From Trema orientale (taxonomy: Eukaryota > Streptophyta > Magnoliopsida > Rosales > Cannabaceae), in assembly GCA_002914845.1 (NCBI GenBank), contig JXTC01000030.1, forward strand, positions 391,654-455,653: 64,000 bases of DNA, written 5' to 3'. The first letter of the stretch is position 1. Every line of letters begins with the position of its first letter. This document shows, piece after piece, positions 37,620 through 48,500 of this stretch. A program made the position numbers and the translations under genes. The notes beneath the pieces are model-generated. The model did not search any database. It was not told the origin of the DNA and saw only the letters and a program-made list of their open reading frames with translations.

Positions 37620-40600
37620 TCAACCAGAAACAGAGCAAAACAAGTGCTTGACCTGTGTCAAACCTGACAAAACTTCGACGATATTTGGATTACTTTTATA
37701 CCCTTCAACTCTCAAGCTGCTTCCTATGCACCACTTTGCAATTTCACCCAACTTTGTCAATGCCATGATTTTACATTTTTCGTTCGGATAATCCAATCTT
37801 CCATCAAGGATAGCCTGAGTTTCAATGAGCTCGTTTATCTCTTCAAGGCTGCTACAGTCACTAGAAGCTTGTCTGTTCACTAGAGGCTCACCTGTTAGAA
37901 GCTCAAATAAGAGTAACCCAAATAATCTTATGTCTTCAGCCATTTCCGATAATCGTTGATGGGGTTCTTCCCTGCTGCTGCTGCAATAGTTTGCAACACG
38001 GAAACCGCCTAATTTCGCAGCACAAAACTCGTCCAGAAGAACATTCTCAGATGTCACGTTTCCATGATATACAGGTGGTTTCAAGTATATATGTAGCATT
38101 TGGATTGCAGAGCAAATTTGTAAAGCTATTGTCAGTCTTTTATCCCAGTTCAGTGTTTCCCCTCTTTCCTTCAAGTTCTGAGCCAAATCTTTCCCACTCA
38201 TAAACTCAAAAATCAAATGTTGTCTCCCAAAACCATCTTGCGTAATCCCCACTAAGGAAATAATGTTCGGATGAAGAGAAGATTTGAGCAAAATCTCTTG
38301 TTCTAGTTCTGTTTGAGCATCTCTATTTCTTAGACATTTGACTGCTACAAGGCCTCTATCAGCAGAAACTGCTCTGTACACAACTGCAGAAGGTCCCTCT
38401 CCAATTTGATTTTCTTCATCGAGAATGTCTATGTTCATCAGCATAACACCCTCGTCTGACTTCGTCCTGCTAATACGCTTCGCTTTCCTTCTAAGTAAAG
38501 TTAATGCAATGGAAGCAAGAGAGACACTCACAAGAACGAATCCTAGAACAGTGGCAAGGATGACAGGCAACCACTTTTTGTGATGAGTATCAGGAGAAGA
38601 GATATGAAATTTAGCTGACCAACCTTTTCCTTCATCTGTCTGAGTTGAAAATGCAATCATAACCAAACCACTTAAGTTCATTCGTGGAAGATCGAAGCTA
38701 GAGTAGAACCCGGTGAAGTTAGCTATTTGCTGCACTGTGCCACCATAAATTGCAACAAAGTCCAAATCTTTAATGATGTTAATCTGAGTGAAGTTTACAG
38801 ATACAGGAGTTCCTGGTTTTCCATGGAGAACCCACTGGCAACTGAGTCCCTTCTCATAGGCAAGGCCAGAAGTTGAGGTGTAACCAATAATCCCATCACG
38901 ATTGTAAATATCGGTCTTCCCATTGCAACTTCCTGGGAGATTTTCCAACTTCATCATTCCGGTAAAGAAAAACAGAAAGTCAAAAGTTGAAATGACCTTA
39001 TATTAACTTACCAGCAGAGTAACTGAGCTCCCATCCTCTTGAATCAAGAGGAACTTGATTACCACTCTTAAACTCTATATGAGCTTTTGAGCCCATCAAC
39101 TTTGTGTTCTTAAATACCTCAGTTGTTGATTTGATAGCTTGACAATTCAAAGAAAGATCAGATTCCAACATGCAAAGTTGGACATGATCATCAGCTGAAA
39201 TCAAGTTGTAGTTGATGGTAAAACTGATGAATTTAGCATCTGGATAGTCAATTTCCCATCTGCATATCTGGTTTGGTGGATAAGGTTGTAAGCCATCAGT
39301 GTGGTTGACTGTGGTTCCACCTCTGATGTAGCCTTTGGGCTGTCTGAAGATTACTGCATTAGTTCCACAGGTATCTGCAAATGAAGGAGTAATTTTAATT
39401 GAAAAGAGAAAAATAAAAGGTTTTCTTGATTACTCAAAAGCTGGAAAGTATCATGATGACATAGCATTGGCCCTCGAATACTTCAATAACATTGAGTTTA
39501 AAAGTTTGTGGTTATTAGTTTCTACCCCGATAGTAGGAGTATTCAAGATAAGTATGCTTTAATGTAGCTTCTTTAAATCTCCTTGCATACCATGGATTTT
39601 CATTGTCCTTTTACCAAAGGGTTTATAGAGCAAGATGCTAAGATATTTCAATATGAAAAATTCCTCTATTCAAACTCGAAAACGCTTGAATTGGTAGTTG
39701 TCATGATGGGTTTCCTTTCATGACTGAAACTAACAGAAAATTGTAGTCAACTATCCGCATATGAAAGGATCTAGAGTATAATCTCTTCAATGATAATTGC
39801 TTCTTTTCTTCAAATTTTCCTCCATTGGTACTTAATACAGTACCTGATAGTTTCAAAGCGCAGTTTCTGATTCTCTGGTCCCAAAGGTAGTGAACCATGT
39901 ATCTGTAACCATTCAAACCCACAGCATTGAAGCTCAAGTTCATCTCTGCATCCCTGAACAAAGGAGGGCCACTATCCTTTTCTCTCCAAATCACAGGATC
40001 ACAAGAACTGCTGATTGTGAATTCACTGCCATCATTACTAAACCATCCTCTTCCATCTCCATTGGTGACCTCCTCTGCAACATTGGCAAGCAGATAAGCC
40101 ACCACACTATCGATCTTCTCATCCCCATTTGGCGGCCCCAAGTAAGAATCCCCACGAAAGAAAAGCGAGCATTGATCAAGAGAATTCTGAGGAGCTCTTG
40201 CCCACGTCACATTGACTGTCACTCCTTCAGAAACCTTAACTTCATACTTTCCATTACACATTCCCATGAGATCCAATTGCTCCTTACTGTATAAGAACAT
40301 CACAGTAGAAGAAAACACAACTTGGTAGATTCCATACTCATTCGCTTTGAAAACTCGGGTACAGCTCAGATTCTTGCCAAATCCTTGGGTTGAATTCCTG
40401 TTAAACACAGATTGTGAGATGTTGAGAACTTGATCTCGGGTCACGTTGATTTCAGGGCCAGTGTAGAAGCATTCAGCACCTAAATTGACTGTATCAGTTA
40501 CCGAGACATTGTTACTGTCTCCATACTGTCTTGTAATCTCCCACCAGTTTCCCAATGTAGGAACATCAGAGTCCTCAACATGATCATACCGAGACGAAGT

Positions 40601-40807
40601 CAAGGAAGTTATGGCATTTCTTATGGCTTCTTTATCAGATTCTTGCCAACCTGTGCCAAACCATAGTAGAGAAACATTGACTGGTTCTGTTATGATCTTC
40701 CCTCCATGGTAATAAAGATCCGAAGAGCTTTCATACCAAGAAAAACAAGAAAATTGAGGAAGAAACTGCAGTAAAATGGCACTTAGTAGGAAACCTTCCA
40801 TTTGCAA
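37620..40807 (-). CDS. EXORDIUM-like, double CUB-like, transmembrane pseudokinase
   Basis: Minus-strand exons 39844-40807, 39012-39374 and 37620-38932 join with GT-AG sites and matching phases into 879 aa. Signal peptide about 1-23. Residues 30-321 resemble EXORDIUM/PHI-1: YYHGG, WWEITRQYGD, GPPNGDEKIDSVVAYLLANV and YRYMVHYLWD. Residues 324-442 and 445-555 each look like a CUB domain: paired cysteines, CRWEIDYP / CQWVLHG, a DxV strand and a final SRGWELSY / KGWSAKFHI. Transmembrane helix 563-589 is followed by RRKAKR. Residues 617-872 are kinase-like: IGEGPSAVVY loop and VAVK lysine (641) are kept, but HRD is HGN (732-734) and DFG is GFR (752-754), so phosphotransfer is unlikely. I infer a cell-surface receptor or co-receptor. 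I do not recall this architecture as described. The in-frame Met at residue 3 is an alternative start. The second acceptor (TCTCCCAG) has its pyrimidine tract rather far upstream. Confidence 0.85.
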
Positions 40808-41423
40808 AATCTAAAGGACATGTCAAATGTTTGCAACATGTAATAAGATTGTCATAGCAGACTTGAGATGGGATTTGGCCGGCAGGCGAAGGAGAGAAGA
40901 ACTTCGCCGTCTCGATTCGAAGTAAAAACAAGAGCAACAGTACTCTTTTGAGCTGAAAAACAAGGACAATCAAACCAATGGCCGGCCTAAGGATTCGGGT
41001 TGGTGTATGAAAGGAACAGGCTTAATAAAACTACTAAGGAAGCTGACTTAGTATATGAAAGTTGCCATGCAAAAAGGACATGAAAGGAGGTTTCACAAGA
41101 CTTCTTTTAGCAAAAGTAGGAACATAAACCTCCAAAACTATCGTTTATTTAAATCAAAATAATGTAAAACATCCTATGACCTCGGTCTAATCGTAGTTTA
41201 TATATATTCATGACTTTATTGTGTCATGGAATATCACATGTTTCGTGTACTGCAATATAGCAGTAGTAAAGATGCTACTTAAGACGTGACTCCATGATTG
41301 ATATCGAATAATTTTTGGCCACCCGGAGAAGAGAAGTGATCAAACTCAAAATCGTGTCTTACTGTTGCAATTAAAAAAGAAAGAAAAAAAAAAGAACTTT
41401 TTTCTCCCTATTTTTAAACTTTA
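40808..41423. other. Upstream region of the EXO-CUB receptor gene
   Basis: This is the promoter side for the minus-strand gene. A minus-strand frame at 40,731-40,973 overlaps the start in another frame and has no family match. No TATA box could be assigned with confidence. Confidence 0.4.
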
Positions 41424-41775
41424 AGAGGTTATTTGGTTCGCCAACTCCATTCCATTAGAATGGAAAATCTATTTGAATGGGTGTTTATTTCAACAACTCC
41501 AGTTTTTTTATTCAAATGATTTTTTAGAATGTGTGTTTGTTTCAACAATTCAGTTTTTCTATTCAAATGGTCCATTAAAAAAATTAACTATTGAAATGGG
41601 TTTTTGTGTCTTGGATGAGAACGAATGGGGGAGGTGTTTTTGAATGGTCTACTCTAATGCTCACATTCTAATTACAACTCATTCCACTATTTTTTCCTAT
41701 TCAAACATCTCCCACTTCAATTATAACACATTCCACAATTTCTATTAAAATACACTCATTCTTTTTCCAATTTTT
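41424..41775. mobile_element. Diverged MITE related to the 2143-2491 element
   Basis: It begins AGAGGTTATTTGGTTCGCCA, close to the left end of the 2143 element, and shares phrases such as 'attcaaatggtccatt', 'ttgtgtcttggatgagaacg' and 'ggaggtgtttttgaatgg', mostly in the opposite orientation. The right end is eroded. Confidence 0.55.
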
Positions 41776-42850
41776 CTAAAATGGATATAATTAGGTTTAA
41801 TTAAAAATTTTAATGTAAAAAGTGGGGCATGATTAAAAACTTGGTTATCAAATGGGAGCATAATTTGAATTTCCTAACATTACAGACAAATTTTGAAAGT
41901 GAGAGAAATTTAAGTGTAGCATATGTCCATACTCGCTCTCCGTCTATGTCAGCGTCCTATTAACATTTACTGGTTGAAAAGGGGTATGTTTTAAACACGT
42001 GAAATTGACAATACAACAAAAATGGAAGAGACACAATTTTTGTATAAATATTTCTCTTTTGATAAAGTGAAATAACATAAGATAAGATATGAATGCCATG
42101 TAATGTTTTTATTTTTAATTTTTTAAGCAAATATCGCGTATTGATATCAATTATGAAATGGTTCGATAGACTCACGAGAATCTCATAACACCGATTAACA
42201 AAATTGTTTTTATTTTTTAAGTTAGAATAATGTTGTATCTATATAATGTTCCATTTTTATTTATAATAATGAAAATAGTGGTTTAAACTAGAATTTACAA
42301 GTTCCTAATTATTGTTAATAAATCTATTCATATGCAACTATAGGATATTAAATTAAAAAAGACGATAAAATTTTACTTGTTATAAAGTAACAGTTAAAAA
42401 AACTTGAGTTTTACCGCTTTAGATAAACTCAATTATGTATAAGTTGATGCATAATTGGGATGTTCATTACCATGAAGAAGCAAAATGTAATTCTAAGTCG
42501 GTGGCCAACCTAGCTACACATCTAGCTAGATATTCTTAGGACAGCAACCTGTATTGTTAGGACCATGTCCTTAGACTCTCTACCACTTTTTGAATAAGCC
42601 AAATGTAAATGCTAATGTTTGTGGGGGATAATCCTGCTCCAAACCACTTCCAAAGGATACATCTCCCTATATGGAAGAAACGAATAAGTGGACTAAACAA
42701 AACCAGGAATGAAGTAATGGAATCATTTGTCAAAATATCCCGAAAATTAAGTATTAACAAACAGAATGATGATCCTTAAACCCTTCTGGGTCAGACTAAA
42801 CAGCAGACAGATTTCAGTATACATCTACTTGAAATGAATAATTGTCCGAG
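41776..42850. other. AT-rich intergenic DNA
   Basis: No exon or repeat with clear ends. Two short minus-strand frames (41,960-42,175 and 42,557-42,760) have no family match. Confidence 0.45.
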
Positions 42851-43162
42851 TTTATCAAAACATACGCTTTGCAACTGAAATCCCAATATTGGTTAGGCAA
42901 GTAACCAAGCAAGTGAAAAGAAGAATACTTTACAAAAAGTAGAATGAATTCTTATGTCTTATTAAATTGAAAGGATAGTGGTTCAACAGAGTCTAAACAG
43001 TCGTTGTCACAAAAATCTACATATATCCAGCAAACTCTAAATTGTTCCTCTAGCTCCTACTGAAACAGAGTCCATAATCACAAATGAAACAAGAGATCTA
43101 GTGCAATGGTAACTCAGTTCCATTTCCTACCTCACAAATGAATTCAACTATGTCAATTGCCT

Positions 43163-45258
43163 TTAGGCATTATCATCTTGCCTCAAAACGAATTCCACCT
43201 CTTCAATTCGCCAGGGAAAAACAGAGAAAGGTGGAGAGTCCCCATGAAGTGGAGAACATGGAGGAGATTCCCATCGATTTGAAGATTCTAACCAATCAGA
43301 AAATTCAGCCATGGACAGCTCCTCTGGTTCTGGATAGCAGCGAAGGCTGTTAATATCATCCTAGAACATGCAGATAAAAGAATATATTATCTCCAGGAAA
43401 GTGAAGCCAGATTAGTTCCAGATATGCAGCCATTCAAAAAATGGTAAACTCCTTCCAAAAAAAGTATAGAACCTCAGAATAGTAATGAAAGCAATATCTT
43501 CTCTCATTATTTGTATATTGAAGAGGTGAAAACAAAATAGCAATATGTGCATATTTACATATAGGTTTATCTGTAAAAAAATACCCCCTTTATGCTATTT
43601 TAACATTGTTTTTAGTTTGTACAAAATTATACCACCATAATTTAAATTTCTGCAAATTTGTACTTTATGCATATAAATTGACCAATAAATTTCTTACTAA
43701 ACATGGAATTTGAATTAAGAATATCTTATTTCTTTTGACTAACAAAAAAAATCTATTGAAAATAACTTAAAAGAGTTAGTATAAATCATCCAATTTCTAC
43801 ACAAAGGGTACAATTTTTGCAGAGATTTGAAATGTAGAGGTATTATTTTGCACAAATCAAAAGATAAGGTTAAAAATTGTAGAAAGGTCATACTTCAAGG
43901 TATTTTTTTTCAGTTATCTCTTTATATGTATATATATATATATGGAAGACTTCTCAATGGTTANNNNNNNNNNNNNNNNNNNNNNNNNNNNNNNNNNNNN
44001 NNNNNNNNNNNNNNNNNNNNNNNNNNNNNNNNNNNNNNNNNNNNNNNNNNNNNNNTTAGAAAATCTGACTGTCAAACAACTTGGTTGCCTGCATTTGGCA
44101 GAAGAAAAAAGAATATGAATACTTCAGATCATCTCAAACTCTTAGCCTTCAGATATTTTTTCGATCAAGGTTTAATTAATCTGTTCTATGGAAAGCTTCT
44201 CATAGAATTCCTAAAGTACTTTGTATCTAATTTCTCTTGCTTAAGTAATGGATGTCTCAGATTACTGCAATTGAAAGCCACAAAAAGATACCAGTTGTGA
44301 CTTCATGCACCATAGAAGAACCAAAATACAACATTCAGACTGTTAAAGCAATATGCAATTCATCTTCATAGTATTACATTCCATCATCACACTAATGCAT
44401 ATATACTTATGCTAAATAGCAGAAATGCTTATTATTATTCATATTTAAAGTTTTCTTTTACATGTATGCAAAGAAAATTCAGCTCTATACGAGTAGAGAA
44501 ATGTTCTTTGTGCTGAAAGGCGCAACGGAAGAATGCACTGTTTCGGTTTGCAAACCGACAAATTCATTTACAGGTACAATAGATTTTGCTTTTTTTTTTC
44601 TTTTTTTTTTTACTTCTCCATTCCCTAATAAGATCCCCAAGAAAAAGACAAGAACAATATCTTCAGATTGAAAAAGCCTTTAGTTTGTGAGTGGTAATAG
44701 CCATGTATTGAAATACCAATAGATTTAAGAATGCTAACAAACATTATGACGAGAGGTATAGCTTACCTACTCCTGGAAGCACCAGATCCAACTGAAAACT
44801 ATTCAGTTCAATTTTTTGTGCCTCGATGCACTTGTTGTGATCGTGCAAAAACATTTCTTCTGCTACGTTAACCTCCTGTTTCGTTGAAGCGTTTTTCTTT
44901 GATGAAGCATTGGGAAGAAGGGGCGCTTTGTTTGTAATGTCAGTCAGAGCTTTCCGAGTTCCTAATGCTGCACCACCTTTCTTTGTAGTTGTTATGGAGC
45001 CCTTGGCTTTAACATCAACAACCGGCTCTGTGAAGAAATTGTATTCAAATCAATTATAGAGAATACAGAGCAGGGAAATTTCGAAAGAAAAACTGTCAAA
45101 TTAATTTACAACTTGAAGTCTCAATGGCTTTTGGAAAAAATCATTCTTATATTATATGACTAACTGTGATAAGAAGGACAAATACTTTTGGGATGAATGT
45201 GCAAATTCTCATTTGGAATGTGTAGCAGTCCCTGCCCCTGAGTCGTTCGGCTTGCCAT
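43163..45258 (-). CDS. PANS1: PATRONUS1-like plant securin
   Basis: Four small minus-strand coding exons are assembled here: 45186-45258, 44771-45027, 44462-44512 and 43163-43360, all GT-AG with matching phases, giving 192 aa. Arabidopsis PANS1 is about the same length. Family blocks in order: PNENLHIHPKK (a DEN-box-like site near the N-terminus), RKALTDITNK (RxxL destruction box), FLHDHNKCIEAQ, YPEPEEL and FSDWLESS, then PFSVFPWRIEEVEFVL at the end. PANS1 is the functional securin of plants: it protects cohesion by inhibiting separase until the APC/C degrades it. The 51-bp third exon is the weakest part; it needs donor GGA|GTAGG at 44771 rather than the stronger-looking GTAG|GTAAGC four bases on, but only this choice keeps the frame. 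A 5' non-coding exon lies near 46,129-46,270. The N gap falls in the last intron. Confidence 0.82.
43565..43922. repeat. Foldback repeat in the last PANS1-like intron
   Basis: The left half ('accataatttaaatttctgc', 'atttgtactttatgcatata', 'accaataaatttcttactaa') is the imperfect inverse of the right half ('gtacaatttttgcagagattt', 'gtagaggtattattttgcac'). A relative with the same phrases is at 57,365-57,955. It is probably a MITE. Confidence 0.45.
43964..44055. other. Assembly gap (92 N)
   Basis: A run of 92 undetermined bases, 20 bases after a (TA)n microsatellite (43,926-43,943). It lies in the last intron of the PANS1-like gene. The true length of the missing sequence is unknown. Confidence 0.98.
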
Positions 45259-45520
45259 TGTCACTCGTTTTACTTCTTTGTTCTGAGACTAAAAGAACCT
45301 GGAAAGTGGATGAGCACAAGATTATCAAGTTAAAAGGGCATAAAAGATTTGCGACATCATACAGACCAAAAGGGTTATAAAGGATTTATCTTCTCCTAGC
45401 TCTTGGAATGGATATGATTCAGCTAAGTAAAGAGTCAAAACATCAACATAAACAAGAAGGAATTGGAATTGTGTGATTTCACAAATTACAAGTGTCAAAT
45501 ACAAAGATTAACAGACCTTG

Positions 45521-45650
45521 AAGGTGGTTACTCTCACTAAGGAAGAGTTCTAAGATTCGAGTCCCCACTCTACCCAAGGGTGGTTCAATTTTGGGATACG
45601 ACGGATCCACCCTAATCCCTTTTCTTCAGAAAAAAAATACTAAAGACTAA
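45521..45650 (+). mobile_element. Possible tRNA-derived SINE in the PANS1-like 5' intron
   Basis: GGTGGTTACTCTCACTAAGG is followed by AAGATTCGAGTCCCC, a fair pol III B box, and the copy ends in an A-rich stretch. Phrases 'acaaagattaa' and 'actaaagactaa' flank it and may be a worn target duplication. The A box is weak, so this is tentative. Confidence 0.4.
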
Positions 45651-46128
45651 TAAAAGAATCTACAAATCCTGTTAGTTCAATATCTATTTACAGAGATTTT
45701 TCCTCATGCAACCAAAATTACACTGTCATTTTTGGGATCTTTGCATTTTCTGATTTATTTTTGAATCAGACAATTCTAGAGAGCTAAGCCCCAAAGTTGT
45801 CTAAATCTATCAGCATGATAAAACCCTTCTTTCGAATTCAAAAATTGGGAATTTACTCAACAATCAAAATCTTAATCCAATAATTTCTCATTTACAAGGG
45901 AAATATATATACTAAAAATAAAACATTTTCAGGTCAAGTAAATAATCGAAATTATGATGAATTTGTAAGCATACATATGAACCCATCATGCCTAGTCCAA
46001 ACCATGTGTTTTCTCTATGCATAAGTATATAATTTCAGATTTTAGGTCGAAGAATTCGAAAGCCATGAATGAGCATCAAATGAGAATTATGTAAATTTTG
46101 AATTAAAAAAGGGGAGGAAAATTAGTAC

Positions 46129-46270
46129 CTGTAATGAAAACTTCAAGGCTATGGCTAACGATAGAGAAAATGGAGTTTCAAGTTTTGATTTTTGGGATAG
46201 GAGGGAAGAGGAAGAAGAAGAATCCCGCCACTGTCGAACGGTAGTGGGTTTAAAATTGTAAGCCCGTTTT
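46129..46270 (-). promoter_or_regulatory. 5' non-coding exon and promoter-proximal region of the PANS1-like gene
   Basis: On the minus strand a pyrimidine-rich leader runs down to a CATTACAG|GTACTAAT donor at 46,129/46,128. It contains no ATG, so it is a non-coding first exon. Just upstream (46,262-46,295) are AAGCCC/GGGCTT motifs, common in promoters of growth-related plant genes, and an AACGG core near 46,237 that resembles part of the mitosis-specific activator element. The transcription start is not defined. Confidence 0.5.
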
Positions 46271-46318
46271 CGAAGGGCTTAAATTGGGCTTCCATGGCTG
46301 ATAAAAGGACGGGTTAAG

Positions 46319-46597
46319 TAGACGAATACCACTTTTTTCAAATATTTAACTAAATTTACTACCACTATTAGATTCTACCACTTTTGGGAGAGAATTATTC
46401 AAAAATTTGTCAAGAATTCGTCAAGAATTCGTCAAGAATTCCTCACGAATCTATCAAGATTACCAGTGACGTCAAGAATCCGTCAAGATCGTCGAGAATT
46501 CTTCAAAAATTCGTCAAGAATTCTTCAAAAATTCATTTAAAAAAATAATATGGTGATAAATTTAATTAATGAGGAAAAAAAAAGGTATTCATCTAAT
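46319..46597. mobile_element. MITE-like element carrying an ~11-bp minisatellite (copy 2)
   Basis: The left end reads TAGACGAATACCACTTTTTTC and the right end reads GGAAAAAAAAAGGTATTCATCTA, so the tips are inverted repeats. Inner arms repeat the plan of copy 1 at 3768-4052 ('aaatttactaccactatta' against 'atggtgataaatttaatt'). The middle (46,395-46,530) is a run of 11-bp units such as GTCAAGAATTC, again with a GACGTCA phrase. It ends only about 50 bp from the leader of the PANS1-like gene. Confidence 0.65.
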
Positions 46598-46689
46598 TTA
46601 TTCTAAAAGGATATGGGTTGGACTAATCTGGGCAAATGCCCCCTCTCTTTTTTTTCTTTGGGTTTCTGTCACTTTTACATATAAAAAAC

Positions 46690-47070
46690 TAAAAGAATTA
46701 CAAAAATACAGAAATCAGGTTTTTTTCAAATTTTCGTACGATTTTTATTAGAAAAATATCACTTTTAAAAAATATTTAGAAAAATACAATTTTCTAAAAT
46801 AGTTACTGGTTATCGATTTCTGGAAACTTGTTACTGGTTACTAGTTACCAGTTATATACTAGTTATAAATACATTTGGTTACTAGTTACCAGTTTTTGGA
46901 AACTGGTTATCAGAAACTAATTACTATTTTTAAAAATGGTATTTTTCTAAATAGTTTTTTAAAATGGTATTTATCTAATAAAAACCGTACTGCACCTTAA
47001 AAAAACTTAAACCACCGTATTTTTCAAATTTTTTTCTAAATAATCGTATAATGTCTAATTTCCCTTTTTT
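46690..47070. mobile_element. Palindromic foldback element, GGTAACTAGT family (copy B)
   Basis: The same plan as copy A at 26,166: left arm with TCGTACGATTTTTATTAGAA, core with repeated TTACTGGTTACTAGTTACCAG phrases, and right arm with CTAATAAAAACCGTACTGCA. The two arms are inverse of each other. Confidence 0.6.
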
Positions 47071-47077
47071 TTTAGTG

Positions 47078-47470
47078 AAAATTAGGCCTTGTACCATATT
47101 TTCGGGAAAAAAAATTAGAAAAATATGGTAGGCTTTGTTTTTTTTATATTCGTTACGATTTTTATTAGAAAAATATCACTTTTTAAAAGATATTTAAAAA
47201 ATACAATTTTGAAAAATATTAACTAGTAACCGGTAACTAATTTTTAAGTACTAGTAACTAGTAACCAAAGATATTTATCACTAGTAACTGGTAATTAGTT
47301 CTTAAAAACCGGTAACTAGTAACCAATTTAAAAATAGTATTTTTCTAAAACTTTTTTAAAAATGATATTTTTCTAATATACAACTGTATGGGAATTGAAA
47401 AGAAAAACTAACATCCTTTTTTTTGTAATTTTTTTTGGTTTTTATGGGAAAAGTGTTTAAAGAAAAATAA
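47078..47470. mobile_element. Palindromic foldback element, GGTAACTAGT family (copy C)
   Basis: It lies directly after copy B and begins 'gtgaaaattaggccttgtac', like the partial copy at 2945. The core has ACTAGTAACCGGTAACTAAT and similar phrases; the right arm ends in 'gggaaaagtgttta'. Copies B and C in direct contact suggest nested or tandem insertion. Confidence 0.55.
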
Positions 47471-47479
47471 AAAAGAAGC

Positions 47480-48100
47480 TTCTTAGTCAAATGGCCAAAT
47501 TTGAGGTTCAAGTTCAAGAACTAGGCGGTTTTTAAATGCTATTAGAAAAGGGCAAATGTGCCAAAAAAATTTGCAAAATGGCCGAATTAATATAAAAAAG
47601 GTTAAAATAAATCAGTTTTTAAATCTTTATATCATTTTATTGGTTTATTAAAAAAAAACTTCTGTATTGATAAACTTAATATAAAATTGATATAGTAATA
47701 TGCAATAATATTTATACTAATAAACAAAAATTAATATACTGATATATATATATTTTTGATATTGTAATACATACTGATAAATTAATAAAGTTGATATAAA
47801 AGGAATTAATTTGCTAAAAAATGATCATTTTGCAAACATTGATAACAAAATCAAACATTTCTTAAAATAATGGGAAAAACATTTGTTACATACACTTTTT
47901 AGGGGTGTCAAAAAAAATTTTTTGTAGTCAAGATTTTTGGAATTTGGACACTTATATCTATTTTTCAAAAATATTACCAAATTTACGATCTTTCAAAAAT
48001 AATAAAAATTTCGTACGACCTTTTTAGGGTATTTTTCTAAATACTTTAACAGCTAGAAAATTCGGTGGCATTTTAGTAAATAAGCCATCTTTTTTTTTTT
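47480..48100. other. AT-rich DNA with eroded repeat phrases
   Basis: Phrases such as 'caaatggccaaatttgagg', 'ttgcaaaatggccgaatt' and repeated 'ttaatataaaattgatata' resemble the foldback family of 49.4-50.1 kb but without clear arms. No gene is seen. Confidence 0.4.
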
Positions 48101-48107
48101 TTTTTTA

Positions 48108-48500
48108 CTTACAGGAAACCGTAAATGTTTCCTCGAAACTAATTTGGTTTCCTATTAGTGGAATGTCCTGTACGTAAATAAGTTTGGTTTCCTTTAGCGG
48201 AATGTCCTATATGTAAGTAAATCACAGTAAACCACAAACATTTCCTGAAAACTATTGTGGTTTTCTTTTTGCATAATGCCATATAGCTAAATGAATCACA
48301 GGAAACCATCGTGATTTTTTTTTTTGCAGAATGTCATATAGCTAAGTAAAACACAGGAAACCACAAAGGTTTTCTGGAAACCATTGTGGTTTCCTTTAGC
48401 AGAATACCCTGTAGCTAAGTAAATCATACGAAACCATCGTGGTTTTTTTTTTTTAGAATGCCATGTAACTAAATAAATCACAGAAAACCACGAAGGTTTC
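48108..48500. repeat. Tandem array of a GGAAACC...GGTTTCC palindromic unit
   Basis: Imperfect units about 60 bp long each contain CAGGAAACCA, TGTGGTTTCCTTT or variants, then AGAATGCCATATAGCTAA and TAAATCACA. At least six units are recognisable. Neighbouring units alternate between a form with a second 'aaaggttttctgg' palindrome and one without, so a higher-order unit of about 120 bp is likely. No protein is encoded. Confidence 0.75.

Noticed and set aside
40731..40973. 80-aa minus-strand frame overlapping the receptor start
   Set aside because: It is in a different frame, has no family match, and the receptor has its own signal peptide start.
43827..44300. 157-aa open frame on the plus strand
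   Set aside because: It runs through the 92 undetermined bases and has no family match; it is an artefact of the gap.
48108..48500. CRISPR-like regular repeats
   Set aside because: The units are imperfect, without unique spacers of fixed length, and this is plant nuclear DNA.
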